Counted from the first letter of the stretch, positions 8,545-20,592 are shown. The stretch is 64,000 nucleotides of DNA from Mycoplasma crocodyli MP145 (GCF_000025845.1 NC_014014.1:186001-250000), one strand, 5' to 3'. Notes: generated from the letters alone by a model not told the origin. Translations and numbers: made by a program.

Positions 8545-10095
8545 ATGGAATTTTTAAATTGAACCCTAGGTTTCTTTAAAGACTTTGTTGCTATTCCTGC
8601 ATTCTTAGTTGGTATTTTTACTTTGATAGGAGCCTTAATTTTACGTAAAAAAGGTTCCCAAGTTATAATTTCTATGTTCAAAGTAATTATTGGGTTCTTG
8701 ATTTTAGGTGGAGGAGCTGGTGTTCTAGTTGGATCACTTTCAGCTTTCCAACCAGTATTTCAAGCTACCTATAACCTAAGTGGGGTTATACCAAATAATG
8801 ATGCTTTTGCTGGTGCTTTAACTAAGATATCAGCTATAGCAACACTTGGTTCATTAATTATGGTTCTAGGTATGCTATTAAATCTTGTTCTTGCATTTGT
8901 TTCGAGATTTAAATATGTATATTTATCAGGACACGTATTGTTTTATGCATCACTTATGATTGCAACAGTGTTTATTACATTAGGATTTAATCCTGATAAT
9001 GCTGGAGACTTTGCAATAATGCTAATTGGTGGAGCAACATTACTTGGATCTTATATGGTTATTTCACCTGCAGTTCAACAAAGACATATGAACATGATTG
9101 TCGGTTCTAATGAAATAGGACTTGGACATACAGGTGGATTTGGATATGCAATCAGTGGATACATTGGTGAAGGTATCGGAAAATTAATGAAAGGTAAAGT
9201 AATTTCAACAGAAGCTATTAAGTTTCCTAAAGGGCTTTACTTCTTTAGAAACACACTTGTTTCTCTTTCTATAACTGTTCTTGTATTTTACATATTTGCA
9301 TTTTTACCTGGTGGAATTTTATATGAACTAGGCAAATTTGATGCAGTTAATCAAGCTAGTGCTATTAGTGTATTAAGTCAAAGAAACTGGATAGTAACTA
9401 TGCTTGTTCAAGCATTTGTTTTTACAGCAGGAGTTGAAATAATGCTTTCTGGTGTTAGATTATTTATAGGTGAATTAATACCTACATTTAAGGGAATATC
9501 AGATAAGTTAATTAAAGACTCAAAAGCAGCGGTTGATTGTCCGGTTGTATTCCCATATGCACCTAATGCAGTGCTTATTGGATTTATTTCAAGTTTCGTA
9601 GCCGGAATTATTGGAATGGCTATTACAATAGGATTAAATTATGGTGGTTTATTAAGTGTTATTATATTACCAGGACTTATTCCTCACTTCTTTTTAGGTG
9701 CTACTTCAGGAGTGTTTGGAAATGTTAAAGGTGGAATAGTTGGAGCAATTGTAGGTCCTTTTGTTCATGGTATCATTATTACACTTGTTCCTGCTATCTT
9801 TATTTGAGGAAAATGAGTTCCAGTTTCAAGTGAAACTCTTAGCACATTAGTTATAGCAACAGACCCATCTATAACTTCAACAATTAATTCACTTAATTGA
9901 GGAGATACCGATTATATTATTGGTGCTTTACCAGGTTTATTTGGATTGATTAACAAGTATGTAGGATTTGCAGTTTGTGTTGCTCTTTACATTGGACTTA
10001 TTATTGATGGAATTGTTTATAAATTTATTAAGAAAAACAAGCCAGAAATCAATAAAGAAGTTAAAGAAGAAGATAAAGTTACTCAACAAGCATAA
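8545..10095 (+). CDS. ulaA: PTS IIC component, UlaA/SgaT family (ascorbate-type permease)
   Basis: 516 residues, about eleven membrane segments, the usual size for UlaA. It carries the sugar acid across the membrane for phosphorylation by IIB. Characteristic Gly-rich blocks are FLILGGGAGVLVG near the start, GLGHTGGFGYAISG in the middle, and LGATSGVFGNVKGG before the last helices. Four TGA codons lie in the first and last parts. Strong GGAGG at 8537. Genes for ascorbate-6-phosphate breakdown (UlaD/E/F/G type) are not next to it, so the true substrate may differ from ascorbate. Confidence 0.92.
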
Positions 10096-10104
10096 TTTAA
10101 AATA

Positions 10105-10137
10105 AAAAATAAGGGTGATTATTCACTCTTATTTTTT
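10105..10137. terminator. Bidirectional terminator between the PTS operon and thiI
   Basis: AAAAATAAGGGTGA / TCACTCTTATTTTT hairpin (with G-T pairs) between convergent genes; the thiI stop lies inside it. Confidence 0.75.
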
Positions 10138-11270
10138 ATTGTTAATTTAACTGTTTCAATCAAGTCTTCGAGAAGTTCATTTTCTAATTTTTCAAGCATA
10201 TCTAATTCGTTTTCTAATTTTAGTACACTTAACTGACTTGGTTTTGTAACAGGTTCTTTTGGAGCAAACAATTCACAAGTTTCATTTGCTTTTTCTATTG
10301 AAATATCATATGTTTTAATTTTTTTGGCTATTTGAATAGTTTCATCTTTATCATATGTTAACAAAGGTCTTAAAATTTGCATGTTTATTGCATCTCCGAT
10401 TGTAGTCATAGATTCAAGCGTTTGAGAAGCGACTTGACCTAAATTGTCACCATTTGATAAAGCTATATAATCGTGTTTTAGAGCAAATTCTTTTGCAATT
10501 CTATAAAAACTTCTTCTCATTAAAGTTATTTTAAATGACTGATTTGATGTTAAAGAAAGATAATTCATTAATTTTGAATAGTTAGCAAAATTAAGGTTTG
10601 AGGTTATTTGATACTGATTAACCGTAGATGCCAATCTAGTAATTTTATCAACTGTTTTTTCATCAGTTTGTGGTGGTGTAATAAAAGAAAGAAAATCAAC
10701 TTTTAGACCTCTTTTCATTAATAAAAATGCAGCAACAGGGCTATCAATTCCACCACTCATTAAGTGCAATATTTTGCCACTACTTCCAACAGGAAGACCA
10801 CCTAAACCTTTAAAATAATTAGCAAATATATATGTGTCTTTACTTCTTACTTCAACATAGAATGTTTGATCGGGATTGTGTACATCTACTTTTAATTGAC
10901 TATTTTTTAGGATATGTCCACCAAGTAAATTATTAAGTTCATTTGAGGTGAATTCAAAACTTTTATTATTCCTTCTTGCTTGAATTTTGAATGTTTTACT
11001 ACTTGGTTCAATGAGTTTTAAAACATTACTTTTATAATCGTCTAAGCTATTTGAAACCACTATGACAGGTGAGAATGAAGAAATACCAAAAACATAATTT
11101 AATTTTTCCATATTATGCTGTGAATAAGGTAAATACATTCTATCATATTCAACTTCAGGTTTTGTACCAACTATGTGCAAAATGTTATTTACTAAGTGAT
11201 TTATAAATATCTTTCTGTTTTTCTTTTTGAGAACTAATTCTCCATATCTTATTAAAATTTTATTAAACAT
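10119..11270 (-). CDS. thiI: tRNA 4-thiouridine synthetase ThiI
   Basis: 383 residues. Adenylates U8 of tRNA and transfers sulfur delivered by a cysteine desulfurase. N-terminal ferredoxin-like and THUMP domains (about residues 1-165), then the PP-loop ATPase with SGGIDSP near residue 173 and a C-terminal AANH domain with SNGDNLGQVASQT. The short form without a rhodanese domain is the usual Firmicute/Mollicute type. Starts inside the end of the upstream EzrA-like gene (8-base overlap, AAAGGAAA site), so the two are coupled. B. subtilis also has ezrA and thiI close together. Confidence 0.95.
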   Translation of the reverse strand: MFNKILIRYGELVLKKKNRKIFINHLVNNILHIVGTKPEVEYDRMYLPYSQHNMEKLNYVFGISSFSPVIVVSNSLDDYKSNVLKLIEPSSKTFKIQARRNNKSFEFTSNELNNLLGGHILKNSQLKVDVHNPDQTFYVEVRSKDTYIFANYFKGLGGLPVGSSGKILHLMSGGIDSPVAAFLLMKRGLKVDFLSFITPPQTDEKTVDKITRLASTVNQYQITSNLNFANYSKLMNYLSLTSNQSFKITLMRRSFYRIAKEFALKHDYIALSNGDNLGQVASQTLESMTTIGDAINMQILRPLLTYDKDETIQIAKKIKTYDISIEKANETCELFAPKEPVTKPSQLSVLKLENELDMLEKLENELLEDLIETVKLTIKNKSE

Positions 11271-12843
11271 TATTTCCTTTATTTTTTATAAAGGTACTTA
11301 ACTTGTGATAAGCACTTTTATAATCATTTAGATCTTGTAAAAGATTGCACTCATATAATAATTGAGCACGCTCTTGTTCGCTTTCATTCTTCTTTTTTTT
11401 GTTTGAATTAGCAATTTTTTCTGCCAGAAAATCATACATTTCTTTATAAGCTGTATTATCTGAAATGATATGAATTAATTCTTTCATTCCATCTTGCAAT
11501 TCCTTTGTTGATTTATTAAGGAGCAGTCAATTTTCATGTTTTTTATCATTTAAATAAGTTTTTAAAAGCTTGTTATACGTTACAAAAGAATCGTGTACTT
11601 CATTTTTCAATAATTCGCTTTTATCATCATTTGGAATAAGTGAAGAAGCACTTATTTCAAAGAATAAATTTTTTAAATATTCAGATTTTTTACTTATATC
11701 TTCATCACACTCTTTTTCATTTGATTTTTTTAACGGTAACCCAATAACTCAGTTATAAATATCAAATGATTTAATCAAGAAAATTTCTAAATCTTGATAT
11801 GTCTTTATTTTTGTTTCAATTTTTTTGTAACTTTCAATATACTCATTAATATTTATTGAATTAGCAATTTTTTTATTTTGATTAATTGTTTCTTCATAAC
11901 CAGAAATTTGATTATAAAGTTTTTCAAAAATTTCCTTATTTTTAATTAATAGTTCATTAAGCTTGGATGAATTTATATTGTTGTTATGGTAATCATAAAT
12001 ATATCTATAAATAAATAATATTTTTGAAGTAAAGTTACTGTATTCATAAGTTGCAATGTTTGTCTGTAAGTTAATTAACAAGTTTTTTAACTCTTGATAA
12101 ACTTCATCACCTCTTAAGTTTTCAATTAACTTTGTAAGATGATCATATAAAATTCATTCAAAACTCATTAAACTATCTATAAATTCAATAACTTGTAATA
12201 ACTCTTCTTTTATAGAATTAATTTGACCATCTATAATTTCAAAAGATGTTTGAGTTTTTCTGCTATTTACTTCAGTTAACTTTTTAGATATATTTCCTAT
12301 TTTTTTATAAAATTCTGGACCAGTGTTTTTCAATAATTTTTCATGACTTGTTAAATAATTATTTATTTGAATAATACTTTCTAAAATTATTGATCAAGAA
12401 TCATCAACAAGATTTCATTTTTCATTAAGTTTTTCTGATAACTTCATGAATGTATCGATTCTTTCATAGGCCATTTTAAATGATGAAATTGAGTTTTTAT
12501 AACTTTTAACAAACTTTCAATTAAACTTTTTTTTAGAATTAGTTTTATAAAAATCTAAATCCTCGGTAATTTTATATAAAATTTTATTAACTTCATTGTA
12601 TGCAATATTAACATTTCTATAAATATCTTTATACCCAATTTGTTGTTTGCTGAGATTTTCAAATCTAGTGTTTATGTTAAAACATGATTGAGTTTTTAGA
12701 TTAATAACTTTTCTTTCTTGTTTTAATCTTTCATTAAAATTTTTTATAATTAATTTTCTTATAAAAAAGATTATGAAAAAAACAAGAAGTATAGACAATA
12801 AAACTAGAAAAAAAATTAATAGGTATGTAACGAAATTCTGCAT
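11263..12843 (-). CDS. ezrA: EzrA-like membrane-anchored coiled-coil protein
   Basis: 526 residues, one gene once about eight TGA codons are read as Trp. One N-terminal membrane anchor (residues ~5-30) is followed by basic residues and a roughly 480-residue cytosolic part that is almost entirely helical with coiled-coil heptads. This is the layout of EzrA, the inhibitor of FtsZ ring formation at the membrane. The sequence is too divergent for a motif match; the call rests on layout and on coupling to thiI, which lies near ezrA in Bacillus. It could instead be an unrelated coiled-coil anchor. Confidence 0.65.
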
Positions 12844-12911
12844 AATGTTATTATAATTTATTTAATAGTAAAATAAAATTATTATGTAAGATTTATAAGT
12901 TAAGGATTAAA

Positions 12912-13760
12912 ATGCTAAATTCAGAATCATTTGCTCATCAAATAAAAATTGAAGTTATTAATAACATAACAAGTTTGAAACACAAAAAAGCTTTTATTAA
13001 AGGGCTCATTTTTTCTAATGGAATTTGAAACGAAAATAACTATGTATTAGTGTTAAAAAGTAATGAAATCTTTAATAAGGTTGTTCAATTTTTAACTGAT
13101 ATTAGAGTTCCTTTTACAATTAAAAAAAATATTAAAACTCATATTTATGTTGATAAAGTCGATATTAATTTAAATAATATAACCGAATATCATGGTTCAT
13201 TTTTTGCAGGAGTTTTTTGTGGTAGCGGAAACATTTCAACAAAAACTACTACATCATATCATTTAGAATTTTCGAGTCGTTTAAAGGAAAACATTGACTT
13301 TCTAGTTTCCGTTTTAAATAAATATGATTTTAATTTTTCAATTTTCAACAGAAAAGAAAAGTGGTTCGCTTATATAAAAAAACTTGACTTAATTTGTGAT
13401 TTTCTAGGTGCTATTGAAGCAAAAAATGCATACTTTGAACTTCAAGATATAAAGATATCTAGAGATATTGAAAATTCTATAAACAGAGTTCAAAATATTG
13501 ATATTTCGAACATGACAAGAGTTGCAAAAAGCAATATAAAACATTCGAAAAACATTAACTTTATTTTTGAAAACAATCTTGAAAAATATTTTACAGAAGA
13601 ACAATTACTTTTTTTTAAATTAAAACTTGATAACTCATATAGCACACTAAATGAATTAAGTGACATGCTATATGAAAGGTATAAAATAAACATGACTAAA
13701 AGTGGCCTTAATCATTGATTAATAAAATTAAATACTATTGCTAAAATGTATGGTGTATAG
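12912..13760 (+). CDS. whiA: WhiA-family DNA-binding protein
   Basis: 282 residues. WhiA combines a degenerate LAGLIDADG homing-endonuclease fold with a C-terminal helix-turn-helix and influences cell division in Gram-positive bacteria. Seen here: HKKAFIKGLIFSNG near the start, GSFFAGVFCGSGNIS (about residues 96-110, the first LAGLIDADG-like helix), NSINRVQNIDISNMTRVAKSN (the linker conserved in the family) and a C-terminal STLNELSDMLYER-SKSG-like region. One late TGA (13716) must be Trp; the protein then runs 14 more residues. AAGGA lies upstream of the ATG. Divergent from the EzrA-like gene, so a division link for both is plausible. Confidence 0.88.
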
Positions 13761-13812
13761 TTGTATAATTAATTAGCAAAATTAAAAAATGATTTATATC
13801 CTGAAAGGCAGA

Positions 13813-14127
13813 ATGAATTTAAGAACCGTTTATAAAAATAAGATACTTATATCTTTTATACTTTTAACATTAAGCTTATTATTGCTATTATATCTAGTAA
13901 TGTTGTGTATTGGTTATCCAATGTTTAAAGGTGCTGGTTTTGGTATATCAGCCGGAGCTTTTATTGTTTATCTTTTATACTTGGCAATTAACATTCTCTT
14001 TATATTCACATTTAAGAGTGACAAAGCAACACAAAAATTTACTATTTTGTTAATTGTTGGAGCAATATTGCTTCCGATGTGCATAGTAAACTCAATAATT
14101 ATTATCTATGGTAAGGAACGATTCTAA
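13813..14127 (+). CDS. Small three-helix membrane protein, unknown
   Basis: 104 residues: a short basic N terminus (MNLRTVYKNK), then hydrophobic segments at about residues 10-32, 42-64 and 72-96. An in-frame ATG at 13789 also exists, but AAAGG sits correctly for 13813. No family recognised. Followed by a terminator, so probably a single-gene unit or the tail of the whiA transcript. Confidence 0.6.
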   Translation: MNLRTVYKNKILISFILLTLSLLLLLYLVMLCIGYPMFKGAGFGISAGAFIVYLLYLAINILFIFTFKSDKATQKFTILLIVGAILLPMCIVNSIIIIYGKERF

Positions 14128-14135
14128 ATAAACTT

Positions 14136-14157
14136 AAAATCCCATCCGGGATTTTTA
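14136..14157 (+). terminator. Terminator after the small membrane gene
   Basis: AAAATCCC-ATCC-GGGATTTTT hairpin followed by T and A runs. Confidence 0.7.
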
Positions 14158-14248
14158 AAATTTAATTGACTAATAAAGTTATGTAAATTTATCATAATTT
14201 ATGATCTATTTTTTATTAATTTATGTATCTAAAATATTGTAAAAAACA

Positions 14249-14277
14249 TTGCTCATTTTTTTCTTTTATGATAAAAT
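14249..14277 (+). promoter_or_regulatory. Promoter of the infC operon
   Basis: TTGCTC, 17 bases, TAAAAT preceded by TG (extended -10). Transcription would start near 14284, giving a leader of about 160 bases before infC. Confidence 0.55.
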
Positions 14278-14283
14278 AAATAA

Positions 14284-14440
14284 GCAATAGATATTTAATT
14301 GCAGAAAAGTAGATTCACTTCTCACCTGATGACCATAGTCTTGGGTTTAGCTACAATTAAAATGTATCAATATTTTTTTAATTTACTGGTACTTTTTAAG
14401 AGAAGAAGTGGGAAACCACTTTTTAAAAATTTTTAAGGAG
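14284..14440 (+). ncRNA. Structured leader of the infC-rpmI-rplT mRNA
   Basis: About 160 untranslated bases with clear pairing potential: GTAG at 14310 closes against CTAC at 14351 around a GC-richer core (CTCACCTGATGACCATAGTCTTGGG) that stands out in this AT-rich genome, and AGAAGTGG-GAAA-CCACTTTTT forms a second hairpin near 14405-14430 directly before the ribosome-binding site. In Firmicutes the infC-rpmI-rplT leader is the target of autogenous control by L20. The same role is inferred here; the exact fold was not computed. Confidence 0.55.
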
Positions 14441-14445
14441 TTATT

Positions 14446-15051
14446 ATTCAACCAAAAATGAAGAAACCAAGTGCTGAGCACTATGTTAACAATGCAATAC
14501 CATTTAAACAAGTATTTTTAATTGGAGCGGATGGCGAAAAAATTGGAGTTAAATACACCAATGATGCCATTGATATAGCAAAAAGTTTAAAAATGGATTT
14601 AGTTTTAATACAAGTTGAACCTAAACCAATCGCTAGAATCTTGGACTACGGTAAATTTAAATATGACCGTAAAAAGAAACAAAAAGAAGTTAAAGAAAAA
14701 CAAGTTGTTATCCAAAACAGAGAAGTTAGACTTACTCCTATGATTGGTGAGAATGATTTGATGACAAAAAGTAGAAAAGCTAGAGAATTTCTGCTAAAAG
14801 GTGATCGTATCAAAGTTTCACTCAAATTAAGAGGAAGAGAAATTGGAAGACAAGATTTAGGTATTGCTACTTTAAATAAGTTTTTTGCAACTCTTGAAGA
14901 TATAGCTGAAATTACCAAAGAAGCTAAATTAGTTAACGAACGTTTCCTCGACATGAATCTCCAACCAAACAAAAATAAAATTCAAAAATACAACAAAGAA
15001 CTTAAAGATGAAATTGATGAAAATCAAGAGGAATCTAACAAAGGAGAATAA
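14446..15051 (+). CDS. infC: Translation initiation factor IF-3, probable AUU start
   Basis: 201 residues from ATT 14446. IF-3 binds the 30S subunit, prevents premature 50S joining and proofreads start codons. The N-domain carries [10 protein letters not shown] and [13 protein letters not shown], the basic linker [15 protein letters not shown] follows, and the C-domain starts near [18 protein letters not shown]. The only strong AAGGAG is at 14435-14440, which is 5 bases before ATT 14446 but 17 before the first ATG (14458), so initiation at AUU fits best. AUU starts are a known feature of infC and allow IF-3 to limit its own synthesis. The stop overlaps the rpmI start (TAATG). Confidence 0.95.
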   Translation: MQPKMKKPSAEHYVNNAIPFKQVFLIGADGEKIGVKYTNDAIDIAKSLKMDLVLIQVEPKPIARILDYGKFKYDRKKKQKEVKEKQVVIQNREVRLTPMIGENDLMTKSRKAREFLLKGDRIKVSLKLRGREIGRQDLGIATLNKFFATLEDIAEITKEAKLVNERFLDMNLQPNKNKIQKYNKELKDEIDENQEESNKGE

Positions 15052-15239
15052 TGCCAAAGATGAAAACCAAAAGTGCGTTGAAAAAACGTATTAAAATCAC
15101 CGGTACTGGTAAAGTTATGAGAGAACAAGCATTTCGTTCTCACTTAGCACAAAATAAAACTACTAAACAAAAACGCCAATCAAGAAAATCTGTTCAAATG
15201 TCAAAAAGTGATATTAAAAGATTTAAAGCATTGTTCTAA
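15051..15239 (+). CDS. rpmI: 50S ribosomal protein L35
   Basis: 62 residues, highly basic, beginning [21 protein letters not shown], the classic L35 N terminus, and ending in the KSDIKRFK block. Coupled to infC by a one-base overlap with GGAGAA as ribosome-binding site. Confidence 0.97.
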   Translation: MPKMKTKSALKKRIKITGTGKVMREQAFRSHLAQNKTTKQKRQSRKSVQMSKSDIKRFKALF

Positions 15240-15305
15240 TTTGCTTACTTATTTATTTTGAAACACAAAATTATTAATTATTAATATTGAAAGGAAAAAT
15301 TAAAT

Positions 15306-15659
15306 ATGGCTAGAGTAAAAGGCGGAACAGTTACAAGAGCAAGACGTAAAAAATGATTAAAGCTTGCTAAAGGTTATTTTGGACACAAATCAGTAGGATA
15401 TAAAGTTGCTAAACAAGCGGTTGTTAAATCATGAACATATGCATTTAGAGATCGTAAACAAGTTAAGAGAAACTTTAGAAAATTATGAATAGCACGTATT
15501 AATGCAGCTACAAGAGCACATGATATGTCTTATTCAAGATTTATTAATGGATTAAAGAGAGCAAACATTTTAATTAACAGAAAAATGCTTTCTGAATTAG
15601 CAATTAATGAACCAAAAACATTTGCAACATTAATTGAATTAGCACGTGATGCTAAATAA
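15306..15659 (+). CDS. rplT: 50S ribosomal protein L20
   Basis: 117 residues, normal L20 length. Starts [17 protein letters not shown] and contains [16 protein letters not shown] and [11 protein letters not shown], all L20 hallmarks; three Trp are encoded by TGA. An assembly protein of the 50S subunit and, in Firmicutes, the repressor of this operon through the leader. AAAGGAAA precedes the start. Confidence 0.97.
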
Positions 15660-15662
15660 GAT

Positions 15663-15710
15663 AAACGTCTTTGAATGGTAGTTAATCTATTATTTTGAAG
15701 ACGTTTTTTT
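15663..15710 (+). terminator. Terminator of the infC operon
   Basis: AAACGTCTT ... AAGACGTTTTTTT, a 9-bp stem with a long loop and T-run immediately after rplT. Confidence 0.7.
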
Positions 15711-15729
15711 AAAATTGAAGGGAGGTTAA

Positions 15730-16848
<1,119 letters not shown>

Positions 16849-16859
16849 CAGAGGTTATT

Positions 16860-19490
16860 ATGGATTCAAAAAAAATTAGACAAGATTGATTAAATTTCTT
16901 TGAGAAAAAAAATCACTTAATTGTACCTACAAAAAGTTTGGTACCAGTTAATGATAATTCGTTGCTATGAATAAATTCGGGAGTTGCAACGCTTAAAGAC
17001 TACTTTTCTGGCAAGAAAATACCACCTTCAAAAAGATTGACCAATTCTCAAAAAGCAATTAGAACAAATGATATTGAAAATGTTGGTATCACAGCAAGAC
17101 ACCACACACTTTTTGAAATGTTAGGAAACTTTTCTATTGGGGATTACTTTAAAAAAGAAGCTATTGAATTTGCTGCTGAATATTTATTAACTATTCTTAA
17201 ACTAGATAAAAATAGACTATATTTTACATACTTTCATGAAGATTTAGAAACTAAGCAATTATGAATAAATTGTGGTTTCGATCCTGAACATATGATACCG
17301 GGTACAAGAGACACTAACTTTTGAGAGGTTGGTTCAGGGCCTTGTGGACCAAACACGGAAATATTTTATGACCGTGGTCAAAAATATGATTCAAGAGGAA
17401 TTGAACTTCTTAAAAATGATATTGAAAACGACAGATATGTTGAAATATGGAATATTGTTTTTTCGACATACAATTCAGATGGTGAAGGAAATTATACCGA
17501 ACTAAAACAAAAGAATATAGATACGGGTGCAGGTCTAGAAAGAATAGTTTCAGTTATGCAAGATGCTCCTACTAATTTTGATACTGATTTATTCTTACCT
17601 ATTATTCATGAAATTGAAAAATACACATCATATAGATATGATATAAATAACTATTTTGTAAAAAATAAAGATCAAGTTGAAATAAATTCATGTTTCCAAA
17701 TAATAGCTGATCACATAAGAACTGTTTCTAATGCAATTGCAGATGGTGCAAAAATTTCAAATATTGGCCGTGGATACATAATAAGACGTTTAATAAGAAG
17801 ATGCGTTTATAAATCTATGAAATTAAAGGTCACTGATTCAATTTTCTTGTACAAGTTGGTAAAAGTTGTTAAACAATCTCTACCATTTGAGTATGATGTT
17901 GTAAAAGTGGAAAAGGCTATAAAAGCAGAAGAACAGCTGTTTGCTAAAACAATTGAAAAAGGAAAAATACTTCTTGAAAAAAACATCTCAAAAGGTTCAA
18001 GTATTTTTTCTGGTAAAACTGCATTTAAACTTTTTGAAACATATGGTTTTCCAATTGAATTAACTATGGAAATTTTAGCTGACCAAAAAGTTAATATTGA
18101 TATGAATGAATTTGAAAAAGCAAAGCAAGAACATGCAGAAGCATCAAAAACAAAGAAAACTGCAGGTATGGATAAAGTTATAAATTCATTAACGCTACTC
18201 AAATCAAAAATAGATATTTTCGTTGGTTATACAGATACTAAAACAACAAGCAAAATTTTAAAATTATTTAATAGTAATAAAGAAATAAAAGAATCTAATG
18301 ATACTGCTTTTTTAGTATTGGATAAAACTCCTTTTTATGCAACATCTGGTGGTCAAAGACATGATAAAGGTTATATCCTACAAAATAAAAACAAAATAGA
18401 AATTATTGATGTTTTCAAAGATAAACACGGAAACCACATTCATGTAATAAAAGGCAAGATTAATAAAAATGACCCGGTAGAATGTTTTGTAGATGAAACA
18501 ATTAGACTTGGGCTTGAAAGAAATCACTCGGGCACACATTTACTATATTGTGCTTTAAGAAATGTTTTGGGTAATCACATCCAACAATTAGGAAGTGATA
18601 ATAACGAAGAAAGATTAACTTTTGACTTACCAGCGGATAATAAGCCAAGTGATGAAAAAATTAAAGAAATTGAAAATCTTGTTAATCAATATATAAAGGA
18701 AGACGCCACAAGAAATTATCTTCAAATGAGCATAGAAAAAGCTAAAGAAATGAATGCAATTTTAACCCTTGAAGAAGGCGAATATATGGATAAAAACAAC
18801 GTTAGAATTGTTAAATTTGATAATATTACAGCTGATTTATGTGGTGGAACACACATTTCAAATACAGCAAAATTAGAAAGTTTTAAAATTGTTGAATTCA
18901 GCAAAAAAGCAGCTGGAATATTCAGAATTAAAGCTCTAACTTCAAATAAATTAGTTAATGATTATTTAACGAACGAGATTAAAAAAGTAAAGAATGAACT
19001 TAATAATAATGTTGAAAAATTAGTTAAATTAGATAATAACTTCAAGGCTAAAAATGTTGAATCGAAAAATTTAAATGTTTATTTAGATAACTTAATTTCA
19101 TATAATGAAGAAATTAAAAATAAATTAAAAGAAACCTCTAAACAAATGCATAAAATTGATGATTTTGACTATGAAACAGTTAAATATGAAAATTCTAAGA
19201 ATGCAAGTTTTGCCTTTGTTGAATCTGATAACATAGCAAATATTAAACAAATTTCACTAACACTAAGAGAAAAGAATCCTGAAACAATTAACATAGTGTT
19301 TTCAAAAAATAATAATGATTTTACTATTGCTATCGCTTCTAAAAAAATCAATTCTAATTTATTACTTCAAAGCATTTTTAAACACTTTAACGGTAAAGGT
19401 GGAGGTAATGAAATTTTCTCAATGGGGAAATGTCAAAGCACATCAAGTGAAGAATTATTAAGTTACATTAAGGAACTTTTAAATGCGTAA
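16860..19490 (+). CDS. alaS: Alanyl-tRNA synthetase
   Basis: 876 residues with class II catalytic domain ([42 protein letters not shown]), tRNA-recognition region, editing domain with both zinc/active-site motifs intact (RNHSGTHLL and CGGTHIS), and a short C-Ala domain with [11 protein letters not shown]. Editing of mischarged Ser and Gly should therefore work, unlike in the LeuRS of this genome. Several TGA Trp codons in the catalytic domain. Overlaps ruvX by 8 bases. Confidence 0.97.
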
Positions 19491-19902
19491 GCTCGCTTTA
19501 GATTTAGGTAGCAGAACTTGTGGTTTTGCTATAAGTGATGAACTAGAAGTAATTGCAATTGGTCTTGATAATTTTAGATTTTTTGAAGATGACTATGAAG
19601 CTGTAAAAAATGAAGTTTTAAGATATATGAAAGAATACAAAATTGATGGAATTATTCTTGGATATCCTAAAAAAAATGATGGCTCTAAAAGTGATAGCAC
19701 TTATAGAGTAGAAAATTTTAAAGATCTTCTTAGCAAATTTATTGACATTCCTATAATTTATGTAGACGAACAATATAGTACAAAAAATGCAGAAAAAATT
19801 CTAATAGCCTTAGGATTAACAAGACAAAAAAGAAAAAATTTTAAAGACAAATTGGCCGCTCAATTAATTTTGGAAGATTACTTAAATTACTATAGGAGGT
19901 AA
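19483..19902 (+). CDS. ruvX: YqgF/RuvX family RNase H-fold protein
   Basis: 139 residues, usual size. RNase H-like fold with first acidic residue in LALDLGSRTCGFAISD, the block DGIILGYPKKNDGS, and the last strand with YVDEQYSTKNAE and KDKLAAQLILEDYL. The family is the putative Holliday-junction resolvase or pre-16S rRNA 5'-end nuclease. Translationally coupled to alaS, a common arrangement in Gram-positive bacteria. Confidence 0.95.
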   Translation: MRKLALDLGSRTCGFAISDELEVIAIGLDNFRFFEDDYEAVKNEVLRYMKEYKIDGIILGYPKKNDGSKSDSTYRVENFKDLLSKFIDIPIIYVDEQYSTKNAEKILIALGLTRQKRKNFKDKLAAQLILEDYLNYYRR

Positions 19903-19905
19903 TTA

Positions 19906-20559
19906 ATGTCTGGTATAAGATTAGGCTTAACAATTTCAGTTGTAATTGTAGTTGTTATAGCAGTAGTTTCGGTTATAGGATTAAGAATTGCTATTGCAAG
20001 ATTAAGGAAAAAAGAACTTAAAAAGGACTATCAAAGTATGATAAAAGATCTTGATAATGTAAGAGAAGATGCCGAAACATTACCCTTTGTTTTAAAAGAT
20101 TTTTATAAATCAAAAACGCAAGATTACGATATCGAATCATTTATTAATACAATTTATAAAAATAATTATAAGGATGTATTGGTTGATTATTATAATGATA
20201 ATTTTGTTCTTGCTGCTATTCAAGAAAAATGTAAAATCTCATGTTTTTTCGATGTAAATAACTTTGATATTGTTTCTTGAAATAATGCATTTGAAAAATT
20301 TCCAACACACATTAATTTCACTCCAAAACAATATAATAATGAAGAACTAGATTTGGCTATTATAAAGTCAAAAGATTTATCTAATAAAGAAATTTTCGAT
20401 ACTTATTTTATAAAAATTAAGGAAAAAGGAATGTTAATAATAGACCAAAAAAATCAATCAAAAATCGACTTAATGACTATTATTAAACACCTTGAAAATA
20501 ATAATATAAAGCATGAAGTTTCATTTGTCAAATCAAAATTTCTTTACATTGTAAAATAA
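19906..20559 (+). CDS. Membrane-anchored protein, possibly methyltransferase-like
   Basis: 217 residues with one TGA (20278) as Trp. One N-terminal membrane helix (residues ~8-30), a basic region, then a soluble domain of about 180 residues. The second half alternates predicted strands and helices (DLAIIKS, KGMLIIDQ, HEVSFVKSKFLYIVK), reminiscent of the last strands of a Rossmann methyltransferase, but no SAM-binding Gly motif is visible. Overlapping operon context with ruvX (3-base gap, AGGAGG). A methyltransferase reading is tentative. Confidence 0.6.
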
Positions 20560-20564
20560 TAACG

Positions 20565-20592
20565 TGTTGGTTTAAACCAACATTTTATTTTT
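20565..20592 (+). terminator. Terminator of the mnmA-alaS-ruvX operon
   Basis: TGTTGGTTTAAACCAACA palindrome followed by TTTTATTTTTT. Confidence 0.75.

Noticed and set aside
14646-14972. Minus-strand open frame inside infC
   Set aside because: Antisense shadow of infC; AT-rich codons on one strand give few stops on the other.
17807-18202. 131-codon minus-strand open frame inside alaS
   Set aside because: Antisense shadow of the alaS gene, no supporting signals.
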